This document shows, in pieces, positions 7,600 through 15,735 of a stretch of 64,000 nt of DNA (positions are counted from its first letter, which is position 1; every line of letters begins with the position of its first letter). The notes under the pieces were generated by a model. The model did no database searches. It was not told where the DNA came from and saw only the letters and a program-made list of their open reading frames with translations. A program made the position numbers and the translations under genes. The DNA lies in assembly GCF_014384705.1 (NCBI RefSeq), contig NZ_JACRSN010000001.1, forward strand, positions 236,398 through 300,397, read 5' to 3'. The DNA comes from Yeguia hominis. GTDB lineage: Bacteria > Bacillota > Clostridia > Oscillospirales > Acutalibacteraceae.

Positions 7600-8544
7600 C
7601 TACCGGACGTCCTTTTTCCGCAGCCGACGCCTGATTTTTCTGCGGGACGGCTCCTTTTCCGCACGAATGACATGCTCGTCGACAAACTCGTTGACCTCTG
7701 CGCCGATCAAAATCAGAATCAGACAGAAATACATCCAAAGCATCAACAGTACAATTGCCGCGAGGCTTCCGTAAATATACGAATAGTTGGAATAATTTTC
7801 AATATAAATTCCGTAAAAATAGGAAAACAGCGTCCACCCGATCGCCGCAACCATCGCTCCGGGAATTTGTCCGCGGAACGTGACCTTATGGGCCGGCAGG
7901 AAAGTATAAAGCGAGGTAAAAAACAGAGAAAGCAACACAATGGAAATGAGCGATTTTACCTGTAAAAATCCGCCCACAATCCGTCCCACTGCCGGAAATT
8001 TTCCCGAAATCACAGAGAGGATGCTGTTTCCAAAAACCAAAATGGCCAGGCAGAAAATAATCAGCACCACAAAAATCAGCGTATAAACCAGAGACATTCC
8101 GCGGCTTTTGACATAATTGCGGCTGCCCTCTACATGATAGACCCGGTTCAGTCCGCAGCGCACGGCAGCAATTCCGCGCGAGGCAGACCAAAGTGCCGTT
8201 ACCGCGGCAACGGAGATGATCGACGCGGGAGACTTGATATACAGTTCTCCGATCACCTGCGTGATGAAAGATTCGAAACTGTCCGGAAAAAAGGCGACTG
8301 CCGCCGCTGTCAAATCCGCGCGGGTAATGGGAATAAAAAAGCGCACCAGGGTCGTCAAAAGCATCAAAAACGGAATGGAAGCAATTATAATATAAAACGT
8401 CGCCTGCGCTGCATACACCGGAACGCTGTCTTCATAAATCCGATCCGCCCATTTTTGAATAATAAATCGGTTTTTCCGGTAAAAAGACCGAACTTTTCGA
8501 TACAACAGCACCTGCCCCCTTTCGTCCTGTAAACAGATTCCCAT
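7600..8544 (-). CDS. YihY/BrkB family inner membrane protein
   Basis: A 314-residue polytopic membrane protein of the YihY/virulence factor BrkB family. The conserved VPVYAAQATFYIIIASIPFLMLL segment near residue 43 and ALWSASRGIAAVRCGLNRVY are family hallmarks; about six hydrophobic segments follow and the C-terminus is highly basic (RRKIRRRLRKK). The ATG at 8544 has GGAGG about 16 bases upstream, which is far; a TTG at 8505 has GGGGG nine bases upstream and could be the real start. The molecular function of the family is not established (it is not RNase BN). Confidence 0.88.
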   Translation of the reverse strand: MGICLQDERGQVLLYRKVRSFYRKNRFIIQKWADRIYEDSVPVYAAQATFYIIIASIPFLMLLTTLVRFFIPITRADLTAAAVAFFPDSFESFITQVIGELYIKSPASIISVAAVTALWSASRGIAAVRCGLNRVYHVEGSRNYVKSRGMSLVYTLIFVVLIIFCLAILVFGNSILSVISGKFPAVGRIVGGFLQVKSLISIVLLSLFFTSLYTFLPAHKVTFRGQIPGAMVAAIGWTLFSYFYGIYIENYSNYSYIYGSLAAIVLLMLWMYFCLILILIGAEVNEFVDEHVIRAEKEPSRRKIRRRLRKKDVR

Positions 8545-8591
8545 TTGTTTTCTCTATTATCCTCCAATTGGCGCTGCTTGTCAAAAAAAGA

Positions 8592-8620
8592 TTGGATTCC
8601 CGGAAACAAAATGCTATAAT
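8592..8620 (+). promoter_or_regulatory. Promoter of metA
   Basis: TTGGAT (8592-8597), 17 bp, TATAAT (8615-8620), about 54 bases before the metA start. No riboswitch fits in the short leader. Confidence 0.7.
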
Positions 8621-8673
8621 AAATGCAGTGTCTGCAACGCCGGCACAGAACATGTAGCCAAGGAGGGCTTTTT

Positions 8674-9597
8674 ATGCCAATTACGATACAGGACGCACTG
8701 CCTGCAGCGAAAATTCTGGAATCGGAAAATATTTTCGTCATGACGCAGGCACGTGCAATTCAGCAGGACATCCGCCCGCTGAAAATTGTGATTCTGAATC
8801 TGATGCCCACAAAAATCGAGACGGAAACCCAGCTTCTCCGTCTGCTGAGCTATTCGCCCCTGCAGCTGGACATCGAATTCATGACCATGGAGACCCACAC
8901 GTCGAAAAACACGTCCGCCTCTCATATCAACACCTTCTACAAAACCTTTTCGGAGCTGCGGGAGGAAAAATTTGACGGAATGATTATTACCGGCGCGCCG
9001 GTGGAGCTTCTGGACTTTTCTGAAGTGGACTATTGGGAGGAACTCTGCGAAGTGATGGAATGGAGCCGCCACAACGTCTATTCCGTGCTGCATATTTGCT
9101 GGGGCGCGCAGGCTGCGCTCTACTATCACTTTGGCGTTCCCAAATATACGCTTCCCAAAAAAGTTTCCGGTATTTATGATCATATTGTCTTTGCGCCGCA
9201 TCACCCGCTTATGCGCGGATTCGATGAAACCTACCGCGCGCCGCACTCGCGTCACACCGGCGTTTTGCAGGAGGATATCAACAAAGTTCCCGAACTCATG
9301 ATTCTTTCCGTCTCGCGCCTTGCCGGCGTGCATATTATTGCCAATAAAAACGGACGGCAGTTTTTCCTGACCGGTCACTCAGAATACGACCGCGATACAC
9401 TGGCTAAGGAGTACATTCGGGACGTCAAGAAAGGCCTAGACCCGGAAATTCCCTATCATTATTTTCCGAACGACGACCCCATGGCGACGCCGCCCTTTGT
9501 CTGGCGCAGCGGCGCGAGCCTGCTCTTCTCGAACTGGCTCAACTACTATGTCTATCAGCAGACGCCGTACGATCTGAAAGATCTCGATTTCATCTAA
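8674..9597 (+). CDS. metA: Homoserine O-acetyltransferase (MetA family)
   Basis: First committed step of methionine synthesis: O-acylation of L-homoserine. The 307-residue protein aligns end to end with MetA: MPITIQDALPAAKILESENIF start, catalytic cysteine in HICWGAQAALYY, and a late GHSEYDRDTLAKEY. Residue 111 is glutamate (TGAPVELL), the position known to select acetyl-CoA when Glu and succinyl-CoA when Gly, so this should be an acetyltransferase. AGGAGG at 8661-8666 sets the ATG at 8674. It is monocistronic with its own promoter and terminator. Confidence 0.95.
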   Translation: MPITIQDALPAAKILESENIFVMTQARAIQQDIRPLKIVILNLMPTKIETETQLLRLLSYSPLQLDIEFMTMETHTSKNTSASHINTFYKTFSELREEKFDGMIITGAPVELLDFSEVDYWEELCEVMEWSRHNVYSVLHICWGAQAALYYHFGVPKYTLPKKVSGIYDHIVFAPHHPLMRGFDETYRAPHSRHTGVLQEDINKVPELMILSVSRLAGVHIIANKNGRQFFLTGHSEYDRDTLAKEYIRDVKKGLDPEIPYHYFPNDDPMATPPFVWRSGASLLFSNWLNYYVYQQTPYDLKDLDFI

Positions 9598-9664
9598 ATC
9601 TTTGCTGTTTGGTTTCGGTTTTTCCAGCCGTCCGGTTTGATAGATCTCGCCTAAAAACAGATTC

Positions 9665-9699
9665 GGCCTCCTGTTTTCCTGCACAGGAGGCCATTTTTT
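9665..9699 (+). terminator. Terminator of metA
   Basis: GGCCTCCTG pairs perfectly with CAGGAGGCC around a ten-base loop, followed by ATTTTTT. Confidence 0.85.
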
Positions 9700-9805
9700 C
9701 ATCTTGTCGGATAAAAAGCCATTGCTCTTCGGTTCTTTATCCTGCTGCCGGTTACAGACTCTGCTGCGTTCCTACCAAAACAACCCGAACTCCCTGCCGA
9801 AATCC

Positions 9806-9964
9806 TTACCGTGAAAGCAAATATTTTTTGTCCCACTGCATATGACGTGCATCCAGATCCGGAAAAAATCGTTCTCCAATGCTTTTTCGTGGTTGCGGTT
9901 TTGCATGGCGCGGTGTCCGTTTGATCCTTTTTAGTTCTGCACGTACCAGTAATTCTGCCAACAT
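9806..9964 (-). CDS. Small basic protein of 52 residues downstream of sigF
   Basis: The minus strand encodes an open frame starting MLAELLVRAELKRIKRTPRH and ending DLDARHMQWDKKYLLSR, preceded by AAAGGAGG at good spacing. The protein is basic, has no membrane segment and no motif I recognise. It follows the spoIIA operon on the same strand about 70 bp after sigF, so it may be read with it, although a hairpin lies between. The strong ribosome binding site supports a real gene; function unknown. Confidence 0.5.
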   Translation of the reverse strand: MLAELLVRAELKRIKRTPRHAKPQPRKSIGERFFPDLDARHMQWDKKYLLSR

Positions 9965-9988
9965 CGTATTTTCCTCCTTTTTCCGTCC

Positions 9989-10020
9989 GCTGCCCGTTTT
10001 TTTCCGGGCGGCATTTTTTT
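9989..10020 (+). terminator. Hairpin between sigF and the small basic gene
   Basis: GCTGCCCG pairs with CGGGCGGC and is followed by ATTTTTTT on the plus strand. On the minus strand, the direction of the flanking genes, there is no T-run after the hairpin, so it may be an mRNA processing or stability structure for the spoIIA transcript instead. Confidence 0.45.
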
Positions 10021-10037
10021 ATTCCAGCTGATTCTGT

Positions 10038-10694
10038 CTACTTCAGCGCTTCGCGCATCTGGGCAAGTATTTTTTTCTCCCGGCGGCTGACCTGCACCTG
10101 TGTCATCCCAAACTGGCGGGCCGTTTCCGTCTGAGTCCGGTGCTTAAAATACCGGGCAATAATCAAATTTCGGTCATGCGGCTCAAGCGTCGAGAGCACT
10201 TGCTGCAGCGCAAGCCGTTCGGAAATTTTTTCTTCCGGCGCGTCCACGGGAATATCAGCCTGTCCGCCTTCTTCCTCCTCTCTGGTAAGCGAAAGCGGAA
10301 CTTGTCCGGCACTTATCGCCTGCGCCGCCTCCGAAACTTCGATGCCAAGCAGCGCAGCAAGTTCCCCGATAGCCGGCGTTCTTCCCTCGCGCTCCAAGAA
10401 GCGCTCTGTTTCCCGAGCCGCGCGCAGCGAAAGTTCTTTCAGCGCCCGTCCGACCTTGACGGTTCCGCCTTCGCGAAAAAGCCGCCGCATTTCCCCGAGG
10501 ATGACCGGCACCGCATAGGTCGAAAACTGATATCCGCGTTCCGGCTCAAAATGATCCGCCGCCTTGACTAGCCCCATACAGCCGGCCTGAAACAGGTCAT
10601 CGTATTCCATTCCCCGGGACCGGAAGCGTTTGGCGCATGCATGCACCAGGCCGAGATTCTCTTCAATAAAGCGTTCCCGCTCCGCTTTATCCAT
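10038..10694 (-). CDS. sigF: Sporulation sigma factor F
   Basis: Forespore-specific sigma factor of the SigB/F/G subfamily. The 218 residues include region 2 (GLVHACAKRFRSRGMEYDDLFQAGCMGLVKAADHF), region 3 and a region 4 helix-turn-helix near the C-terminus (TQTETARQFGMTQVQVSRREKKIL). It is the third gene of the spoIIA operon and its start overlaps spoIIAB by 8 bp. Activity is expected to be held by SpoIIAB and released by SpoIIAA. Confidence 0.96.
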   Translation of the reverse strand: MDKAERERFIEENLGLVHACAKRFRSRGMEYDDLFQAGCMGLVKAADHFEPERGYQFSTYAVPVILGEMRRLFREGGTVKVGRALKELSLRAARETERFLEREGRTPAIGELAALLGIEVSEAAQAISAGQVPLSLTREEEEGGQADIPVDAPEEKISERLALQQVLSTLEPHDRNLIIARYFKHRTQTETARQFGMTQVQVSRREKKILAQMREALK

Positions 10695-11136
10695 GTTTTC
10701 CTCCAGGCAGCCGCCTGCTGACCCGTTTTTGCAGCGTCACCGTTGTCCCCTTGCCGGGCGTCGACGACACACTGACACGATTGCAGAAGCTTTGCATGAC
10801 CGCAAAGCCCAGCCCGGCGCGTTCTGCACCTCCGGTCGTAAACAGCGGTTCCATCGCTTTTTGCACATCTTCCATTCCGCAGCCGCGATCCCGAATCCGC
10901 ACGGTAACATTCCCGCTTTCAAAAATCCGCACCGTTATGTAAATCGTCCCGATCGTGTCCCGGTAAGCATGGATGATACAGTTGGTCACCGCTTCCGATA
11001 CCGCCGTCTTGATGTCCGTCAATTCATCCACTGTCGGGTCAAGCTGCGCGACAAATGCAGCAACCGCTGTCCGGGCAAATGCCTCGTTCGCCGAACGGCT
11101 TGGAAACGAGAGTTTCATTTCATTCAACGCCTTCAC
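10687..11136 (-). CDS. spoIIAB: Anti-sigma F factor, serine kinase
   Basis: GHKL-fold protein of 149 residues that binds sigma F and phosphorylates SpoIIAA. ATPase blocks are visible: the N box in AVSEAVTNCIIHAYRD, the G1 box in RDRGCGMEDV and the ATP-lid region GGAERAGLGFAVMQSFCN. I start it at a GTG (11136) because AGGAGG lies seven bases upstream; the in-frame upstream ATG lacks a site. It overlaps spoIIAA by 17 bp and sigF by 8 bp. Confidence 0.95.
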   Translation of the reverse strand: MKALNEMKLSFPSRSANEAFARTAVAAFVAQLDPTVDELTDIKTAVSEAVTNCIIHAYRDTIGTIYITVRIFESGNVTVRIRDRGCGMEDVQKAMEPLFTTGGAERAGLGFAVMQSFCNRVSVSSTPGKGTTVTLQKRVSRRLPGGKHG

Positions 11137-11452
11137 ATTCTTCCCTCCTCTCAAGCACGGCCAGCTTGTCCGCACCGGAAAGCCTGACCATCATTTCTAC
11201 CCGCGGCAACAAATTGGCGAGAATCAGTTTCCCGTTCCAAAGGCACAGAAGTTTATAGCGTCCGATAATCAGGCCGATTCCTGAACTGTCCATAAACGGC
11301 ACCTCCGCAAAATCCAGCCGCAGCCGCACAGGCCGCACTTTTTCCGCCGTCGCGTCAATCTCCTCCCGAAGCGTCTTGGCAACATGGTCGTCAATTTCCC
11401 CGCTGAGAAACGCCGTCAGCGTTCCCTCGCGATATTTAAGACGGACTCCCAC
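11120..11452 (-). CDS. spoIIAA: Anti-sigma F factor antagonist
   Basis: STAS-domain protein of 110 residues. The phosphorylated serine lies in LDFAEVPFMDSSGIGLIIGRYK, the typical DSSGxG site. In its unphosphorylated form it displaces sigma F from SpoIIAB in the forespore. It is the first gene of the leftward spoIIA operon; the promoter must lie between 11453 and the valS terminator at 11553, where I see no clear sigma-H consensus. Confidence 0.95.
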   Translation of the reverse strand: MGVRLKYREGTLTAFLSGEIDDHVAKTLREEIDATAEKVRPVRLRLDFAEVPFMDSSGIGLIIGRYKLLCLWNGKLILANLLPRVEMMVRLSGADKLAVLERREECEGVE

Positions 11453-11552
11453 CCTGCATCCTTCCTTTCTTAGGAAAAACCCGATACGGGTTCTCCTGCT
11501 AGTTTGTCCGTAAACAGGAACTTTATTCCTGATTTTCCAAAATTCAGGAAAT

Positions 11553-11587
11553 AAAAAAACCTCTTATCGCAATGATAAGAGGTTTTC
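11553..11587 (-). terminator. Terminator of valS
   Basis: On the minus strand AACCTCTTATC pairs with GATAAGAGGTT around a five-base loop and the run continues in T7. It isolates valS from the spoIIA operon. Confidence 0.85.
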
Positions 11588-11653
11588 TCTGCAAGATTAC
11601 GCGAATTTTGCTGACGAACGCTGTTTTTCGCACGTCAAAATTCGCTTCTTTTT

Positions 11654-14275
11654 TCAGCTGAGCGCTTCGAGGCCGGACTGAATCAGCCGGATTCGCTCTG
11701 TCAGCTTCTCTCCGTTCGCCCGAACGCCTTCTACAACATTCGCCGGCGCTTTCGCCATAAAGGTCTCGTTGGAAAGCTTCGCCTGCACAGCTGCCAGCTG
11801 TTTTTCCGCAGAGGCAAGTTCCTTTTTCAGACGAGCAGTCTCCGCCGCTTTGTCTACCAGTTCTTCCATCGGCAGGTAGACCTTCGCATCGTTGGTCACG
11901 ACCGTCACCGCGCCGGCAATCTCAAAGGCATCTCCCACTTCCATCTCCGAAGCATACGCCAGCTTCATGATAATGGCACGGGCGTCCTCATACACCGCCT
12001 GATACGGCGACGCAATATAGAGTTTCGCCTTGCGGGAAGGCGGCACGTTCATCTCCGAACGGCGCGTCCGAACAGACCGGATGACATCCATCACGCGCTG
12101 CATCTTCGCTTCCGCCTCCGGGAAGTTGTAGGCCGGATCATATTCCGGCCACGGCGAAATCATAATCGACTCGCCTTCATGCGGCAGCGATTGCCAGATT
12201 TCTTCCGTAATATACGGCATGAACGGGTGCAACAGTTGCATGGTGCCGGAAAGCACCCAAACGAGAACCTGTCTCGCACTCTGTGCGCTCTCCTCGTCTC
12301 CCTGCTGCATCCGGATTTTCGCAATTTCGATATACCAGTCGCAGAAGCTGTCCCAAAGGAAATCGTACACTTTCTGCACGGCAATTCCCAGCTCAAATTT
12401 TTCCAGATTTTCCGTCATCTCACGGGCCACTGCATAAAACGAGCTGACAATCCACTGATCCTCTGTCCGTAGCGTCTTCGGCAGCGCATTTTCCACATCG
12501 TGCCCTTCCAGATTCATCCGGATAAACCGGGCCGCATTCCAGATCTTATTGGCAAAGTTCCGGCTGGCAGCAACTTTTTCGTCGGAGAAACGGATGTCGT
12601 TTCCGGGGCTGTTTCCGGTTACGACGGTAAAGCGCAGCGCATCCGCACCGTACTGATCGATGATTTCCAGCGGATCAATTCCGTTTCCAAGCGATTTGGA
12701 CATTTTTCTGCCCTGTGCGTCGCGAACCAGTCCATGGAAGAACACCGTATTAAACGGAACCTCTCCCATCTGCTCAAGACCGGAGAAGATCATGCGCGCG
12801 ACCCAGAAGAAGATGATGTCATAACCGGTAACCAGCGTATTGGTCGGATAGAAATAGCGCAGGTCTTCGGTATCCTCCGGCCAGCCGAGTGTCGAGAACG
12901 GCCACAGCGCAGAAGAGAACCAGGTGTCGAGCGTATCCTCGTCCTGACGCAGCGCCGCGCCGCATTTCGGACACTTGTCCGGCGCTTCGCGCGCAACGAC
13001 CATTTCGCCGCAGGTATCGCAGTACCAGGCCGGGATCCGATGTCCCCACCAGAGCTGGCGGGAAATACACCAGTCTTTGATGTTTTCCATCCAGTTGTAA
13101 TAGATTTTTTCCATACGCTCCGGAATGAAGCGAATTCGTTCATCCCGAACACAGTCAATTGCCGGCTTTGCAAGCGGTTCCATCTTCACGAACCACTGTT
13201 TGGACACGCGCGGCTCCACAGCGGTTCCGCAGCGATAGCAGGTTCCGACATTGTGCTTGATCGGTTCCACTTTAACGAGATATCCGCCGGCATCCAAATC
13301 TGCAACAATCTGCTTCCGCGCTTCCAATGCGGGCATTCCCGCATACTTTCCGCCGTTTTCGTTGATGACTGCGCACTCGTCCATCACATTGATGACCGGG
13401 AGATTGTGGCGCAAGCCGACCTCAAAGTCGTTCGGATCGTGCGCCGGTGTGATTTTCACCACGCCGGTTCCGAAATCACGCTCCACATATTCGTCTGCAA
13501 TGATCGGGATCTCTTTGCCGACCAGCGGTAAGATGACGTTCTTGCCAACCAGATCGCGATAGCGCTCATCCTCCGGATGCACCGCAACCGCCGTATCGCC
13601 GAGCAGCGTTTCCGGACGCGTCGTCGCCAGACGAATTTCTCCGCTTCCGTCTGCAAGCGGGTAGCGCAGATGCCAGAAAGAACCGTCTTTCTCTTCAAAT
13701 TCCACCTCTGCATCCGAAATCGAGGTACGGCAATGCGGACACCAGTTAATAATCCGCTCGCCGCGGTAAATCAGGCCCTTTTCATACAAGCGCACAAACA
13801 CCTCGCGCACCGCACGCGAACAGCCTTCGTCAAGCGTAAAGCGTTCCCGTTCCCAATCGCAGGAGCAGCCGAGTTTCTTCAGCTGTTCCACAATTCTGCC
13901 GCCGTATTGCGCTTTCCATTTCCAGGCGCGCTCCAGGAAGCCCTCTCGTCCGAGGTCTTCTTTTGTAATGCCTTCTTTGCGCATGCTCTCCACGATTTTG
14001 GCTTCTGTCGCAATGGAAGCATGATCCGTTCCCGGAACCCAAAGCGCAGCGTAGCCCTGCATCCGGCGCCAACGGATCAGGATGTCCTGCAGCGTTTCGT
14101 CCATGGCGTGCCCCATGTGCAGCTGTCCTGTAATATTGGGCGGCGGAATTACAATGGTGTATGGTTTTTTCTGCGGATCGCGTTTTGCGTGAAAATATCC
14201 GCCGGAGAGCCAGAATGCATAGATTCGGTCCTCCACCTCGCGCGGCTCATACGCTTTTGCCAGTTCATGGTTCAT
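11654..14275 (-). CDS. valS: Valyl-tRNA synthetase
   Basis: Class I aminoacyl-tRNA synthetase of 873 residues that charges and edits tRNA(Val). The ATP-binding signature appears as PPPNITGQLHMGHAMD and the second as GRKMSKSLGNGIDP; the C-terminus carries the coiled-coil arm rich in KKELASAEKQLAAVQAKL. The ATG at 14275 has GGAGG upstream. Expression is governed by the T-box leader immediately upstream. Confidence 0.97.
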   Translation of the reverse strand: MNHELAKAYEPREVEDRIYAFWLSGGYFHAKRDPQKKPYTIVIPPPNITGQLHMGHAMDETLQDILIRWRRMQGYAALWVPGTDHASIATEAKIVESMRKEGITKEDLGREGFLERAWKWKAQYGGRIVEQLKKLGCSCDWERERFTLDEGCSRAVREVFVRLYEKGLIYRGERIINWCPHCRTSISDAEVEFEEKDGSFWHLRYPLADGSGEIRLATTRPETLLGDTAVAVHPEDERYRDLVGKNVILPLVGKEIPIIADEYVERDFGTGVVKITPAHDPNDFEVGLRHNLPVINVMDECAVINENGGKYAGMPALEARKQIVADLDAGGYLVKVEPIKHNVGTCYRCGTAVEPRVSKQWFVKMEPLAKPAIDCVRDERIRFIPERMEKIYYNWMENIKDWCISRQLWWGHRIPAWYCDTCGEMVVAREAPDKCPKCGAALRQDEDTLDTWFSSALWPFSTLGWPEDTEDLRYFYPTNTLVTGYDIIFFWVARMIFSGLEQMGEVPFNTVFFHGLVRDAQGRKMSKSLGNGIDPLEIIDQYGADALRFTVVTGNSPGNDIRFSDEKVAASRNFANKIWNAARFIRMNLEGHDVENALPKTLRTEDQWIVSSFYAVAREMTENLEKFELGIAVQKVYDFLWDSFCDWYIEIAKIRMQQGDEESAQSARQVLVWVLSGTMQLLHPFMPYITEEIWQSLPHEGESIMISPWPEYDPAYNFPEAEAKMQRVMDVIRSVRTRRSEMNVPPSRKAKLYIASPYQAVYEDARAIIMKLAYASEMEVGDAFEIAGAVTVVTNDAKVYLPMEELVDKAAETARLKKELASAEKQLAAVQAKLSNETFMAKAPANVVEGVRANGEKLTERIRLIQSGLEALS

Positions 14276-14289
14276 ATTGTTTCCTCCAT

Positions 14290-14571
14290 AACAAAACCCC
14301 GGATGCACAGTATGCATCCGGGGCGAATCTCAAAATATCCGCGGTACCACCCGTTTTTTCTGCGTTTTACAGCAGAACACTTCCCTGCCGCTTTCTGCAG
14401 GTTCGGCCGATAACGAGGCCAACCGTACTGCCCTACTTCTCTGTTCAGGCCGTCAGCTCCAGGGCGACTGATTCGCTGGCATTCGTCCCGACAGCTTCCA
14501 CCAACCGCTGCCTCTCTTTGCGTCCGTTTGCCGCCTTTTTCCCTTTCATCGCTGTTTCTGATATTTATACT
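14290..14571 (-). promoter_or_regulatory. T-box riboswitch controlling valS
   Basis: The leader, read on the minus strand, carries the invariant T-box sequence GGGTGGTACCGCGG (14352-14339), which pairs with the tRNA acceptor end and forms the antiterminator. It is followed by a terminator with arms TGCATCCGGGG and CCCCGGATGCA (14323-14297) and TTTT. Upstream is about 200 bases of stem I sequence containing GAATCAGTCGCC, where GTC is a plausible valine specifier codon; I did not fold stem I to confirm this. Uncharged tRNA(Val) should allow read-through into valS. Confidence 0.9.
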
Positions 14572-14573
14572 GT

Positions 14574-14603
14574 ATTATAGGCCGCTTTCCCGAAAAATGT
14601 CAA
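14574..14603 (-). promoter_or_regulatory. Promoter of the valS T-box transcript
   Basis: TTGACA (14603-14598), 18 bp, TATAAT (14579-14574) on the minus strand, directly upstream of the T-box. Confidence 0.8.
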
Positions 14604-14680
14604 GCACTTTCCGAAAAGATCCCGCGAAAGCCGCATTTTTACAAAATTCGGCTTTTCTTCGGATTTTTCTGAAATTCGTA

Positions 14681-14710
14681 TTGTACCCCATGCGCGTTCT
14701 GTGTTAGAAT
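14681..14710 (+). promoter_or_regulatory. Promoter for the Tim44-like protein gene
   Basis: TTGTAC (14681-14686), 18 bp, TAGAAT (14705-14710), diverging from the valS promoter about 80 bp away. Confidence 0.5.
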
Positions 14711-14797
14711 ATTATAGAATGGCAAGTATGCAGTTTTGTCAGATCTGTCTTTTGAAAATGGAATGCAGCCTTTGCTGCATGATGAGGAGGATCTTTT

Positions 14798-15688
14798 ATG
14801 AAAAAGCGGCCTTTGCGAATTTTCGTCTCCTTATTCCTTCTGCTTGCTCTCGTCTTTGCAATGTCCACGGTTGCATTCGCTGATGTCGGCGGATTTGCCG
14901 GTGACAACGATTTTGGCGGCGGAGATTGGGATTTCGGCGGAAATGATTATGATTACAGCGACGGTGGCGGCGGCGACCTCGGTCCGATCGGCACCTTAAT
15001 CGTTGCAGCTGTGGTTGTGCTGCTTATCATTGTGGGCTTTCGGAAAGGCGGGAAATCCTCGTCCACTTCCCGTGCGCCCGGCGCTACTCCAACACCCGTT
15101 TCCAGCCTGCGCCCGATTTCTGAACTAAAGGGAAAAGACCCGAATTTTTCCGATGCGGCAATCGTGGAGAAGATCTCCAATCTCTATGTGCAAATGCAGA
15201 ACGCCTGGCAGGCAAAGCAGTTTGATCCCATGCGCGCACATATGACAGACGCGCTTTACAATCAGTTTGCCCGCCAGCTCGATGCCGGATTCATTCAAAA
15301 ACATTTGACAAACTGTGTTGACCGCATTGCAGTACTGGGCGTCGATCTCGTTGGCTGGACCAGCGATGACACCAACGATTCGCTTATCGCAAGAGTTCGA
15401 ACCCGAATTGTCGATTATGTCATAGAAGATCAGACCGGCAAAATTGTCCGCGGCAGCAATACCCGGGAACTCTTCATGGAATATGAATGGACGCTGATCC
15501 GTCGGAAAGGCGTTCTGACGCCCGACGTGGCAAAGGGACCGACAACCATCAATTGTGCAAACTGCGGCGCACCGATGGATATCAACCAATCCGCAAAATG
15601 CGAATATTGTGGATCCGTTATGACGACTTCCGACTATGACTGGGTGATCTCCTCGATCAAGGGACTTTCTCAGCGTAGCGGCTCGTAA
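14798..15688 (+). CDS. Secreted/anchored Tim44-like domain protein with C-terminal zinc ribbon
   Basis: The 296-residue protein has a signal peptide (KKRPLRIFVSLFLLLALVFA), a Gly/Asp-rich stretch (residues 30-60), a second membrane segment (TLIVAAVVVLLIIVGF), a Tim44-like lipid-binding fold (SDAAIVEKISNLYVQMQNAWQAKQFDPMRAHMTDALYNQF), and a C-terminal zinc ribbon made of NCANCGAP and CEYCGS. AGGAGG at 14785-14790 fixes the start. The order resembles uncharacterised Firmicute Tim44-like proteins. Probably membrane-tethered with the Tim44 domain and zinc ribbon in the cytosol; function unknown. Confidence 0.78.
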   Translation: MKKRPLRIFVSLFLLLALVFAMSTVAFADVGGFAGDNDFGGGDWDFGGNDYDYSDGGGGDLGPIGTLIVAAVVVLLIIVGFRKGGKSSSTSRAPGATPTPVSSLRPISELKGKDPNFSDAAIVEKISNLYVQMQNAWQAKQFDPMRAHMTDALYNQFARQLDAGFIQKHLTNCVDRIAVLGVDLVGWTSDDTNDSLIARVRTRIVDYVIEDQTGKIVRGSNTRELFMEYEWTLIRRKGVLTPDVAKGPTTINCANCGAPMDINQSAKCEYCGSVMTTSDYDWVISSIKGLSQRSGS

Positions 15689-15708
15689 AGAAACAATCAC
15701 GTTTCTTT
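15687..15708 (+). terminator. Weak AT-rich hairpin between the Tim44-like gene and putP
   Basis: AAAGAAAC pairs with GTTTCTTT around a six-base loop, overlapping the stop codon of the upstream gene. It may only attenuate, since the putP binding site follows within 20 bp. Confidence 0.35.
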
Positions 15709-15735
15709 ATTCATACAAATCAAGGAGGGATACAC

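Noticed and set aside
11453..11552. Sigma-H promoter for the spoIIA operon
   Set aside because: An AGGAATA and partial downstream matches exist, but no pair with correct spacing to a GAAT-type -10 was convincing.
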